NCBI GenBank assembly: GCA_910587575.1
Contig: CAJULU010000006.1
Location: forward strand, 1-19,530
Direction: 5' to 3'
Source of the DNA: an uncultured Dorea sp.
GTDB taxonomy: Bacteria > Bacillota > Clostridia > Lachnospirales > Lachnospiraceae
DNA: 19,530 bases
Shown here piece by piece: positions 12,830 to 19,530 of this stretch. The position numbers and the translations under genes are program-made. Every line of letters begins with the position of its first letter. The stretch's first letter is position 1. The notes beneath the pieces were generated by a model. It was not told the origin of the DNA. It searched no databases and was given only the letters and a program-made list of their open reading frames with translations.

Positions 12830-12894
12830 CAGCGGCTGAGCATCCAGGAAGCATGGTTTTATGACATTGGAGTTCCTGCCTTCGCAGCCTGCTG
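12830..12894 (+). repeat. Imperfect hairpin in the aminotransferase-trmL gap
   Basis: CAGCGGCTG (12830-12838) pairs with CAGCCTGCTG (12885-12894) with one bulged T. Inside it CAGGAA (12845-12850) pairs with TTCCTG (12873-12878). The two stems are separated by 6-nt internal-loop sides on each strand. There is no T tract, so it is not an obvious terminator; it ends 25 nt before the trmL start. Confidence 0.4.
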
Positions 12895-12919
12895 AAATCA
12901 GATGACTGGGAGAAAAGAT

Positions 12920-13414
12920 ATGCTGAATATTGTGCTGCATGAGCCGGAGATTCCGGCGAATACGGGAAATATCGGACGGACGTGTGTGGCTGCGGGTGTG
13001 CGGCTGCACCTGATTGAGCCGTTAGGCTTCCGCCTGAATGAGAAGAATCTGAAGCGGGCGGGGATGGACTACTGGGATCAGCTTCAGGTGACGACTTATA
13101 TCAATTATGAAGATTTCCTGGAGCGTAATCCTGGAGCAAGGATTTATATGGCTACCACGAAAGCGCCGAAGGTTTATACGGAAGTCCGGTATGAGCCGGA
13201 CTGTTATATGATGTTCGGAAAAGAAAGTGCGGGAATACCGGAAGAGATTCTGGTGAATCATAAAGAGGAATGTGTGCGCATACCTATGTTGGGAGGCATC
13301 CGGTCTCTGAACCTGGGCAATTCCGTGGCGGTGATTCTGTACGAGGCGCTCCGTCAGAATGGATTCACAGACCTGGAACCTGCCGGGCAGCTTCATGAGT
13401 TATCCTGGAATTGA
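12920..13414 (+). CDS. trmL: tRNA (cytidine(34)-2'-O)-methyltransferase TrmL, SPOUT family
   Basis: TrmL methylates the 2'-OH of the wobble nucleotide in tRNA-Leu isoacceptors using S-adenosylmethionine. The 164-aa protein has all SPOUT motifs: motif 1 IPANTGNIGRTC (11-22), motif 2 MFGKESAGIP (98-107) and motif 3 IPMLGGIRSLNLGNSVAVIL (121-140), which forms the trefoil knot. Length is typical. ATG 12920 is preferred to 12902 because GGGAG at 12908-12912 lies 7 nt upstream and homologues begin MLNIVL. It is 101 nt behind the aminotransferase, possibly on the same transcript. No clear terminator follows. Confidence 0.92.
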   Translation: MLNIVLHEPEIPANTGNIGRTCVAAGVRLHLIEPLGFRLNEKNLKRAGMDYWDQLQVTTYINYEDFLERNPGARIYMATTKAPKVYTEVRYEPDCYMMFGKESAGIPEEILVNHKEECVRIPMLGGIRSLNLGNSVAVILYEALRQNGFTDLEPAGQLHELSWN

Positions 13415-13458
13415 AGAGAATCTGGCTACAATTGTTAGAAAATAGATAAAAATTTTTT

Positions 13459-13519
13459 CTTTTTTGGGGTATATATGGAAAATCACCCAAAAAAGGCCAT
13501 AATATTGTGGACTTTTGGG
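13459..13519. promoter_or_regulatory. Alternating TTTTGGG/CCCAAAA array upstream of the V-ATPase operon
   Basis: Three copies of a heptamer alternate in orientation: TTTTGGG at 13462-13468, CCCAAAA at 13486-13492 and TTTTGGG at 13513-13519. The first pair extends to perfect 10-nt arms (13459-13468 and 13486-13495). Between the second and third lies a near-palindrome CCATAATATTGTGG (13497-13510) overlapping the presumed -35 box. The middle arm can pair with either neighbour, so alternative hairpins or paired operators are possible. Polarity (U tract before, A tract after) argues against a terminator. Confidence 0.4.
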
Positions 13520-13533
13520 AAATATTATATTAT
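13505..13533 (+). promoter_or_regulatory. Probable sigma-A promoter of the V-ATPase operon
   Basis: TTGTGG (13505-13510), a 17-nt spacer and TATTAT (13528-13533); a perfect TATAAT (13531-13536) overlaps it but lacks a good -35 box. The leader to the first gene would be about 65 nt. Confidence 0.5.
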
Positions 13534-13558
13534 AATTTTTTGTGATGATAATATTTAA

Positions 13559-13579
13559 GCTGGTGGCAGTGTCACCAGC
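13559..13579 (+). promoter_or_regulatory. Leader hairpin ahead of the first V-ATPase gene
   Basis: GCTGGTG (13559-13565) and CACCAGC (13573-13579) are perfect complements around a 7-nt loop, ending 27 nt before the ATG at 13607. It would stand at or near the 5' end of the operon transcript and may stabilise it. No ligand-binding riboswitch fold was recognised. Confidence 0.45.
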
Positions 13580-13606
13580 GGCAATTTACAGAGAGGTGGT
13601 GAACAG

Positions 13607-13915
13607 ATGGTAGAAGAAACCATTAGGACCATCAAGGAGACGGAGAATGAGGCAGAAGGAATCATAAAAAAAGCAGATGCGGCATGTACCGAGATCCTTG
13701 AGAAGGCTAAAGCCGAAGCTGCCGAGATGGTAGGGCGGGCCGAGGCAGATGCGAAAGCGAAAGCAGCAGCGGACCTTGAAGCGGCGAAAGAAGCCGGAAG
13801 AAAGTCAGAGCAGGAAGCAATGGACAGTGTAGACAGAGAGATTGCAGCACTGAAAAAAGATGCGCTGGCGAAAGAGTCTGAAGTGGTATCAGCAGTAATC
13901 GCAGAGCTGGTATAG
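13607..13915 (+). CDS. ntpF: V-type ATP synthase subunit G/H (peripheral stalk coiled coil)
   Basis: This 102-aa protein is almost entirely one charged, Ala/Glu/Lys-rich coiled coil (TIKETENEAEGIIKKADA, EILEKAKAEAAEMVGRAEAD), as expected of the G/H (AhaH, NtpF) subunit, which pairs with subunit E to form the peripheral stalk holding the catalytic head to subunit I. Similarity in this family is mostly compositional; position as first gene before I, K and E makes the call firm. GAGAGGTGGTG lies before the ATG. It is separated from subunit I by 52 nt. Confidence 0.82.
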   Translation: MVEETIRTIKETENEAEGIIKKADAACTEILEKAKAEAAEMVGRAEADAKAKAAADLEAAKEAGRKSEQEAMDSVDREIAALKKDALAKESEVVSAVIAELV

Positions 13916-13967
13916 TTTTTGCATGGCCAGACACACAAGAGAATAACAGTAAAGGAGGGATGTGGCT

Positions 13968-15989
13968 ATGGCTGTACTGCAGATGCAAAGAATTAGTATC
14001 TGCGCGCTGAAAAAAGACCGTAAAGCTATCCTGGAGAAGATTCAGTCCATGGGTGTGATCGAGATGAACCAGATTGCCGAAGAGGAAGATGGCTTTGAGA
14101 AGATGGACACTCAGGGCGCCAGACAGAGTTTTGAGAAGCAGGCGCAGGTTTCCGAACAGGCGCTGGCTGTGCTGGAAGCATATGCACCGGAGAAGCGTTC
14201 CATGCTGGCAATTCTGGAAGGCAAGAAGCTGGTTGATAAGAAAAAGTTCGATGAAATTGCCGAGGGCAAGGGAGAACTGATTTCCAAGGCTAACCGGCTG
14301 GTGTCATTGAACAAAGAGATAGCTGAGAACAAGGCGAATATTTTAAAACTGGAGAATCAGATTGAGTCGCTTCGTCCATGGCTTGCGTTGGATGTGCCGA
14401 TGAATTTTAAGGGCACGGACAAAGTGTCAATGCTGTTAGGGACAATGCCGGGAGAGACAACGCCTGAGTCAGTGTATGAACTGGTTGCAAGGCGCGAGCC
14501 CCAGGTGGAAGCTTTTGATGTGAAGATCATCAACAGTGACAAGGATGCGGCCTATCTGAGCGTTTTTTGTCTTAGGGAGGATGAGACAAAGGTTGAGGAT
14601 GCCTTAAGGTCCGGAGGGTTTGCCAGACCTTCGCAAGTGACAGGTAAGGTTCCTTCTGTAAAGAAGGAAAAACTGGAAGCTAAGATTAAAGAACTGAATA
14701 ATGAGATTGGAAAGATTGAAGAAGAGATTAAGGGATATGGTGCAGACCGGGAAGACCTTCAGATGATTGGGGATTATTTCCGTATGAGGGCGGACAAATA
14801 CGAAGTCCTTGGAACTCTTCCGCAGTCACAGAGGACGTTCGTGATCAGCGGATATGCGGCTGCCAAGGCTGTTCCGGCAGTGCAGAAGGCAATCGGAGAG
14901 TCGTTTGACTGTGTGATTGACGTGGAAGAACTGAAAGAGGAGGAGGAACCACCGGTAATCCTTGAGAACAATGGGTTCTCATCAAGCGTGGAGGGTGTAC
15001 TCGGTTCCTACGGACTGCCCCACAAGGGAGAGTTTGACCCGACGACAATCATGTCGTTCTTCTATGTGTTCTTCTTCGGAATGATGTTGTCAGATGCCGC
15101 ATACGGCGCAATCATAGCGATTGCCTGTTTTGTGGTATTGAAGAAATTTCCGCGTATGGAAGCGGGCCTCAGGAAGTCCATGAAGATGTTCATGTACTGC
15201 GGGGTATCTACGCTGGTATGGGGAATCCTGTTCGGCGGATATTTTGGAAACGTGGTAGATATTGTGTCGGAAGTATTCTTCGGCAAGGCGGTTACCGTGC
15301 CGGCGCTCTGGTTTATTCCGCTGAATGATCCAATGCGTCTTCTGGTCTACTCCCTGGCATTCGGAGTTGTCCATCTGTTTGTGGGACTCGGGATCAAGGG
15401 CTATATGGAACTGAAAGACGGCAGGGTGCTGGATTTCTTCTGTGACGTTGTACTGTGGTTTGCATTTCTGATCGGACTGCTTCTTCTGCTGATTCCGTCA
15501 GATATCTTTGCGTCCATTGCACAGGCAAAGATTGTATTTCCGCCGGTTCTGAATATGCTTGCCAAGGTTCTGGCAATCGGCGGTGCGGTAGGACTGCTTC
15601 TGATGTCCGGGCGTGAAAGCAAGAATCCGGTGCTTCGGATTGCGCTTGGCGCATATGACATTTACAATATTACAGGATGGCTCAGCGATGTGTTATCTTA
15701 CTCACGTCTGCTGGCTCTGGGGCTTGCTACGGGTGTTATCGCCTCTGTAGTAAACCAGATGGGAAGTATGTTTGGTAAAGGAATTGTAGGTGTGATCGGG
15801 TTTATTGCCGTGTTTATTGTGGGACACGTGCTGAACCTGGCGATCAACCTGCTTGGTGCATATGTACACACAAACCGTCTGCAGTTCGTGGAATTCTTTG
15901 GCAAGTTCTATGAGGGCGGCGGAAAACCATTTGAACCATTCAAATCAGATACAAAATATGTAGATATTAAGGAGGAAACTTTATCATGA
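13968..15989 (+). CDS. ntpI: V-type ATP synthase subunit I (membrane stator)
   Basis: The 673-aa subunit forms the ion half-channels beside the rotor ring. The N-terminal half (to about residue 350) is cytosolic, with coiled-coil stretches that anchor the peripheral stalks. The rest has about seven or eight membrane segments, beginning near FFYVFFFGMMLSDAAYG. The essential rotor-facing arginine is R580 in LSYSRLLALGLA. The end GGGKPFEPF is typical. ATG 13968 has AAGGAGG (13952-13958) 9 nt upstream; an in-frame GTG at 13962 would add two residues with poorer spacing. Its stop overlaps the start of subunit K by 4 nt. Confidence 0.95.
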   Translation: MAVLQMQRISICALKKDRKAILEKIQSMGVIEMNQIAEEEDGFEKMDTQGARQSFEKQAQVSEQALAVLEAYAPEKRSMLAILEGKKLVDKKKFDEIAEGKGELISKANRLVSLNKEIAENKANILKLENQIESLRPWLALDVPMNFKGTDKVSMLLGTMPGETTPESVYELVARREPQVEAFDVKIINSDKDAAYLSVFCLREDETKVEDALRSGGFARPSQVTGKVPSVKKEKLEAKIKELNNEIGKIEEEIKGYGADREDLQMIGDYFRMRADKYEVLGTLPQSQRTFVISGYAAAKAVPAVQKAIGESFDCVIDVEELKEEEEPPVILENNGFSSSVEGVLGSYGLPHKGEFDPTTIMSFFYVFFFGMMLSDAAYGAIIAIACFVVLKKFPRMEAGLRKSMKMFMYCGVSTLVWGILFGGYFGNVVDIVSEVFFGKAVTVPALWFIPLNDPMRLLVYSLAFGVVHLFVGLGIKGYMELKDGRVLDFFCDVVLWFAFLIGLLLLLIPSDIFASIAQAKIVFPPVLNMLAKVLAIGGAVGLLLMSGRESKNPVLRIALGAYDIYNITGWLSDVLSYSRLLALGLATGVIASVVNQMGSMFGKGIVGVIGFIAVFIVGHVLNLAINLLGAYVHTNRLQFVEFFGKFYEGGGKPFEPFKSDTKYVDIKEETLS

Positions 15990-16471
15990 GTATTTGGAGT
16001 AATTTAGGTCTTGTTTATGCGTTACTTGGCGCAGCAGTAGCAGTTTTTCTCGCAGGAGCAGGTTCAGCGATCGGAGTTGGTGTCGCAGGTCAGGCGGCAG
16101 CAGGAGTTGTAACAGAGGATCCAAGCAAGTTTGCAAAGGTTCTGATCATGCAGCTTCTTCCTGGTACACAGGGTATCTATGGTCTGCTGGTTGGATTCAT
16201 TACCTTGTCTAAGGTCGGACTTCTTGGCGGCGGTGCTGCTACATTATCCCCGGAGACGGGACTTCTGATTCTTGCAGCATGTATGCCGATCGGTATCGTA
16301 GGTCTGATTTCCGGTAAATACCAGGGAATGACATCAGCGGCTTCTATCGGTATCGTAGCAAAGAAACCAGATCAGTTCGGTAAAGCTATGCTGTTCCCGG
16401 CGATGGTTGAGACCTACGCTATCCTTGCACTTCTGATTTCTATCCTGGCTGTAAACGCAGTGCAGATTTAA
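15986..16471 (+). CDS. ntpK: V-type ATP synthase proteolipid subunit K
   Basis: This 161-aa protein is a duplicated two-helix hairpin, four membrane segments in all, making up the rotor ring. The second hairpin carries the ion-binding carboxylate E142 in AMVETYAIL; the first has LLPGTQGIYG in the equivalent place. T61, Q62, Q113 and E142 correspond in motif context to the Na+ ligands T64, Q65, Q110 and E139 of Enterococcus hirae NtpK, so sodium rather than proton transport is likely. The ATG overlaps the subunit I stop (ATGA). An 85-nt gap follows before subunit E, the largest gap between genes inside the operon. Confidence 0.95.
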   Translation: MSIWSNLGLVYALLGAAVAVFLAGAGSAIGVGVAGQAAAGVVTEDPSKFAKVLIMQLLPGTQGIYGLLVGFITLSKVGLLGGGAATLSPETGLLILAACMPIGIVGLISGKYQGMTSAASIGIVAKKPDQFGKAMLFPAMVETYAILALLISILAVNAVQI

Positions 16472-16556
16472 TATAGGAAGAGAGTCAAGGATGTATCATG
16501 CCACCAGGGATCGAAAGAGCCCCGATAAGTGGTAAGTATAGGAGGAGCAGATAGCT

Positions 16557-17150
16557 ATGGCTGGATTAGATAAGATGAAAAGTCAGATCCTGAATGAAGC
16601 AAAGGCAGCAGCGGACGAAAAGACAGCAAAAGCGAATGCCGAAGCAGAAGAAATCATCAGTCAGGCGAAGGCGGAAGCCGGGAAAAGACAGAGCAGCATC
16701 TCCCAGAAATCAGCAGCAGAAGTGGCTAATTATAAGGAACGTATCGCATCGTCTGTTGATCTGCAGCACAGAACCAAGATTCTCGGTGCAAAGCAGGAGA
16801 TGATAGCGGCAGTTCTTGATAAGGCATATGAGACTGTTACAAATCTGAATGACAAGGAATATTTTGATATGATCCTTAAGCTGCTTGACAGGTATGCGCT
16901 GCCGCAGGAGGGAGAGATTTTCTTCTCCGCTGCCGATCTGAAGAGAATGCCGACAGGATTTGAACAGGATGCCCAGAAGAGTGCAAAAGCGAAGGGCGGA
17001 AGTCTCAAGGTATCCAGACAGGGAAAGAATATTGAGAATGGTTTTGTCCTTGTCTATGGCGGTATTGAAGAGAACTGTACATTGAGGGCAATATTTGATG
17101 CAAAGAGAGATGAATTGTCAGACAAGGTTCATCGTATGTTATTTTCGTAG
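16557..17150 (+). CDS. ntpE: V-type ATP synthase subunit E (peripheral stalk)
   Basis: The 197-aa subunit has a long N-terminal helix (about 1-90; LDKMKSQILNEAKAAADEK, EAEEIISQAKAEAGKRQS) that pairs with subunit G/H, and a globular C-terminal domain (about 100-197; ending DELSDKVHRMLFS) that contacts the top of the A/B head. The glycine-containing NGFVLVYGGIEENCTL segment is typical of the family. GGAGGAGC at 16541-16548 precedes the ATG. Its stop TAG is part of the AGGAGG used by subunit C. Confidence 0.92.
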   Translation: MAGLDKMKSQILNEAKAAADEKTAKANAEAEEIISQAKAEAGKRQSSISQKSAAEVANYKERIASSVDLQHRTKILGAKQEMIAAVLDKAYETVTNLNDKEYFDMILKLLDRYALPQEGEIFFSAADLKRMPTGFEQDAQKSAKAKGGSLKVSRQGKNIENGFVLVYGGIEENCTLRAIFDAKRDELSDKVHRMLFS

Positions 17151-17159
17151 GAGGCGCTG

Positions 17160-18128
17160 ATGAGTGAACAATATACCTACGCGGTTGCGCGCATACGTGC
17201 TTTGGAGGTGTCTCTGTTCTCGAACGCTGTCATTGACCAGCTGATTGCCTGCCAGGACTACGGGCAGTGCCTGCAGTTCTTAGAGGAGCGCGGATGGGGC
17301 GACAGTGAGACTACGGGAAATGCGGAGGCGATACTGACAAGGGAAGAGGAGAAGATCTGGGAGGTCGTTAAGGAGCTGTCTATTGATATGGAGAATTTTG
17401 CAGTCCTCTCTTATCCGAAGCTTTTCCACAACCTGAAAGCCGCAATCAAGGAAGTGTGTACCAGTGACAACGGACTCCATATCTTCTATGACGATGTTGC
17501 CATCTCTGGAAAAGAGATGCTGGGAATCATCGAAGAGAAGAATTTTGGAAAGCTTCCGGCGAATATGCAGCATGCGGCGGAGGAAGCGTATGAGTCGCTT
17601 CTTCATACCAGGGACGGGCAGTTGTGCGATGTGATCATTGATAAGGCAGCACTTGATGCGGTCTATGCGGCCGGGAAGGCGTCTAAGGCGCCGATCATCC
17701 GCGACTATGCGGAGTCTACGGTCGCAGTTGCGGACATCAAGATTGCCGTTCGTTCACAGAAAACTGCGAAATCAATAGAATTCATGAAGCGGGCGATGGC
17801 GGAATGCAGCAGCGTCAGTGTAGATCAGTTATCCAAGGCGGCATTAAGCGGCATGGATGCGATCCGCGAGTATCTGATGGGAACCGCTTATGCAGAAGGG
17901 GCGGAGGCGCTTGCCGATTCTCCGTCAGCATTCGAGCGGTGGTGCGACAACCGTATCATTCAGACAATCAGTCCGCAGAAATATAACGCATTTACCATAG
18001 GGCCGGTGGTTGCCTATGTAATTGCGAGACAGAATGAGATTAAAACGGTACGAATCATACTTTCCGGGAAATTGAACGATTTGCCGGATGATTCAATCCG
18101 GGAAAGGGTAAGGGAAATGTATGTATAG
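17160..18128 (+). CDS. ntpC: V-type ATP synthase subunit C (AC39/NtpC family)
   Basis: The 322-aa all-helical subunit links the central stalk to the proteolipid ring. Family features include the N-terminal YTYAVARIRALEVSLFS, the internal structural repeat of helical bundles, and the C-terminal FTIGPVVAYVIARQNEIKTV followed by RIILSGKLNDLPDD, the most conserved part. TAGGAGG at 17148-17154, overlapping the subunit E stop, gives the ATG at 17160. The last 8 nt overlap the start of subunit F. Confidence 0.93.
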   Translation: MSEQYTYAVARIRALEVSLFSNAVIDQLIACQDYGQCLQFLEERGWGDSETTGNAEAILTREEEKIWEVVKELSIDMENFAVLSYPKLFHNLKAAIKEVCTSDNGLHIFYDDVAISGKEMLGIIEEKNFGKLPANMQHAAEEAYESLLHTRDGQLCDVIIDKAALDAVYAAGKASKAPIIRDYAESTVAVADIKIAVRSQKTAKSIEFMKRAMAECSSVSVDQLSKAALSGMDAIREYLMGTAYAEGAEALADSPSAFERWCDNRIIQTISPQKYNAFTIGPVVAYVIARQNEIKTVRIILSGKLNDLPDDSIRERVREMYV

Positions 18129-18441
18129 GATTGCAGTATTAGGCGACTATGACAGCATCTATGGCTTCGCAACACTGGGTCTTGACACATTCCCAGTAAG
18201 TACCCGGGAAGAAGCAGCAGAAAAGCTTTCACGGCTTGCTTCCGGCAAATATGGGATTATCTATATTACGGAGAGCTGGGCTGACGAGCTGAAACATGAG
18301 ATTGCCAGATATCAGGAGCAGATCACTCCTGCGATCATCCAGATTCCGGGTATTGCGGGCAATACCGGCGCAGGAGTCGCAGGCGTCAAGAAGTCGGTAG
18401 AGATTGCGGTCGGCTCAGATATCGTATTTTCACAACAGTAA
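18121..18441 (+). CDS. ntpG: V-type ATP synthase subunit F (central stalk)
   Basis: The 106-aa subunit binds subunit D in the central rotor stalk. The N-terminal MYRIAVLGDYDSIYGFATLG and the segment YGIIYITESWADEL are characteristic of the family's Rossmann-like fold, and IPGIAGNTGAGVAGVKKSVE precedes the mobile C-terminal helix. Size is normal. It begins 8 nt inside subunit C, implying coupled translation, and lies 24 nt ahead of subunit A. In the Enterococcus nomenclature this product is NtpG. Confidence 0.92.
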   Translation: MYRIAVLGDYDSIYGFATLGLDTFPVSTREEAAEKLSRLASGKYGIIYITESWADELKHEIARYQEQITPAIIQIPGIAGNTGAGVAGVKKSVEIAVGSDIVFSQQ

Positions 18442-18465
18442 TGAAGAAAGAGGTGATTCGTTCCA

Positions 18466-19530
18466 ATGAGTAGTACAGGTACGATTAAAAAAGTAGCAGG
18501 ACCGCTGGTCATTGCGTCGGGTATGCGCGATGCGAATATGTCTGACGTTGTACGTGTCAGTGAGCGGCGTCTGATTGGAGAGATCATCGAGATGCATGGA
18601 GATGAGGCATCCATCCAGGTATATGAGGAGACATCGGGTCTTGGACCTGGCGAGCCGGTAGAATCTACGGGCGCACCTATGTCCGTAGAACTTGGACCTG
18701 GCCTTATCACAAGTATTTATGACGGAATTCAGCGTCCTCTTGATGATATTATGAAGATTTCGGGAAATAACCTGCAGCGTGGTGTTGAGGTTGCTTCTCT
18801 GAAGAGAGATAAGAAATGGACATTCGTTCCGGTTGCAAAGGCCGGGGATGAAGTAGAAGCAGGCGACGTCCTGGGAACGGTACAGGAGACAGCCGTTGTG
18901 GAACAGAAGATCATGGTTCCTTACGGAATTTCCGGTAAGGTAAAGGAAATCAAGTCCGGTGAGTTCACAGTCGAGGAAGTTGTGGCAGTCGTCACAACCA
19001 GAGACGGTGACAAAGAGCTTACCATGATGCAGAAGTGGCCGGTTCGAAAGGGACGTCCTTATGTGAAGAAGCTTCCCCTGGATGCTCCTCTTGTAACAGG
19101 ACAGAGAGTCGTTGATATGTTCTTCCCGATTGCCAAGGGCGGTGTGGCTGCCGTTCCGGGACCATTCGGAAGCGGTAAGACGGTAATCCAGCATCAGCTT
19201 GCGAAGTGGGCTGAGGCTGACATTGTCGTATATATCGGCTGCGGCGAGCGCGGAAATGAGATGACGGACGTTCTGAACGAGTTCCCGGAACTGAAAGACC
19301 CGAAGACGGGCCGTTCTCTGATGGAAAGAACCGTTCTGATTGCCAATACTTCGGATATGCCTTTCGCAGCACGTGAGGCATCTATTTACACGGGTATCAC
19401 GATTGCAGAGTATTTCCGTGATATGGGATATTCTGTGGCTCTGATGGCGGACTCTACGTCACGCTGGGCTGAGGCGCTCCGTGAGATGTCCGGACGTCTG
19501 GAGGAGATGCCTGGTGAGGAAGGTTATCCT
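18466..19530 (+). CDS. ntpA: V-type ATP synthase catalytic subunit A (3' end cut off by the window)
   Basis: The first 355 residues of the catalytic ATPase subunit (about 590 in full). The N-terminal beta barrel begins GTIKKVAGPLVIASGM. The A-specific non-homologous insertion follows at about 115-185, and the nucleotide-binding domain has the P loop GPFGSGKT (232-239), catalytic G260-E261-R262 in GCGERGNEMTDVL and Walker B VALMADSTSRWAEALRE with D329. All key residues are intact. AGAGGTG about 10 nt upstream of the ATG serves as ribosome-binding site. Subunits B and D should follow beyond the edge. Confidence 0.95.
   Translation, partial: MSSTGTIKKVAGPLVIASGMRDANMSDVVRVSERRLIGEIIEMHGDEASIQVYEETSGLGPGEPVESTGAPMSVELGPGLITSIYDGIQRPLDDIMKISGNNLQRGVEVASLKRDKKWTFVPVAKAGDEVEAGDVLGTVQETAVVEQKIMVPYGISGKVKEIKSGEFTVEEVVAVVTTRDGDKELTMMQKWPVRKGRPYVKKLPLDAPLVTGQRVVDMFFPIAKGGVAAVPGPFGSGKTVIQHQLAKWAEADIVVYIGCGERGNEMTDVLNEFPELKDPKTGRSLMERTVLIANTSDMPFAAREASIYTGITIAEYFRDMGYSVALMADSTSRWAEALREMSGRLEEMPGEEGYP

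Noticed and set aside
13459..13495. Perfect 10-nt inverted repeat as terminator of trmL
   Set aside because: The T tract is on the 5' side and the A tract on the 3' side of the stem on both strands, the opposite of an intrinsic terminator.
16472..16556. 18-codon frame between subunits K and E (from the ATG at 16499)
   Set aside because: No ribosome-binding site, overlaps the subunit E ribosome-binding region, and nothing in the peptide suggests function.

Overview
The window looks like chromosomal DNA of a Lachnospiraceae-type Clostridium (Firmicutes). Indications are the strong AGGAGG ribosome-binding sites, sigma-A promoters with 17-bp spacers, a large Gram-positive type SRP RNA with an Alu domain, a bacterial V-type ATPase operon in the order G/H-I-K-E-C-F-A, and several protein families I know mainly from that family (the HTH protein with a conserved tail, the MKRFIRYLYEYEQGKR protein, and the AIR-synthase-like/Lrp/aminotransferase/trmL run). 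The genus assignment is inference. A consensus sigma-D/FliA-type promoter suggests the cell carries, or recently carried, a flagellar regulon.

Layout. 1-154: the end of a GNAT acetyltransferase, probably frameshifted. 319-1214: a small cassette of a 66-aa protein, an ECF-type sigma factor and a 52-aa protein, closed by a nested hairpin at 1244-1304. 1331-2068 (minus): a coiled-coil protein behind the sigma-D-like promoter. 2313-7654: an apparent operon of an HTH protein with a long disordered middle, a dGTPase (dgt), a second protein with a disordered, repeat-bearing middle, and tadA. It ends in a perfect 24-nt palindrome. 7706-7964 (minus): the SRP RNA gene ffs, convergent with tadA and divergent from a B12-binding/radical SAM protein (8149-9954). 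10065-12818: a 34-aa membrane peptide, an AIR-synthase-like protein with a degenerate first domain, an Lrp/AsnC regulator and a class I/II aminotransferase, with trmL following at 12920-13414. 13607-19530: the V-type ATPase operon, cut off within catalytic subunit A.

How the parts work together. The V-ATPase genes form one complex: subunits K and I make the membrane sector, E and G/H the peripheral stalks, C and F the central stalk, and A the start of the catalytic head (B and D would follow past the edge). Proteolipid K carries the residues of a Na+-type binding site, so a sodium-coupled enzyme is likely. TadA, TrmL and the SRP RNA are translation and secretion housekeeping functions. The aminotransferase is probably controlled by the Lrp-type regulator whose stop codon overlaps its start. 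I found no CRISPR array, insertion sequence, phage module or defence system. The most interesting signals are the sigma-D promoter in front of an uncharacterised coiled-coil protein, the alternating TTTTGGG/CCCAAAA array upstream of the V-ATPase operon, and the two proteins with conserved ends and disordered middles that flank dgt.
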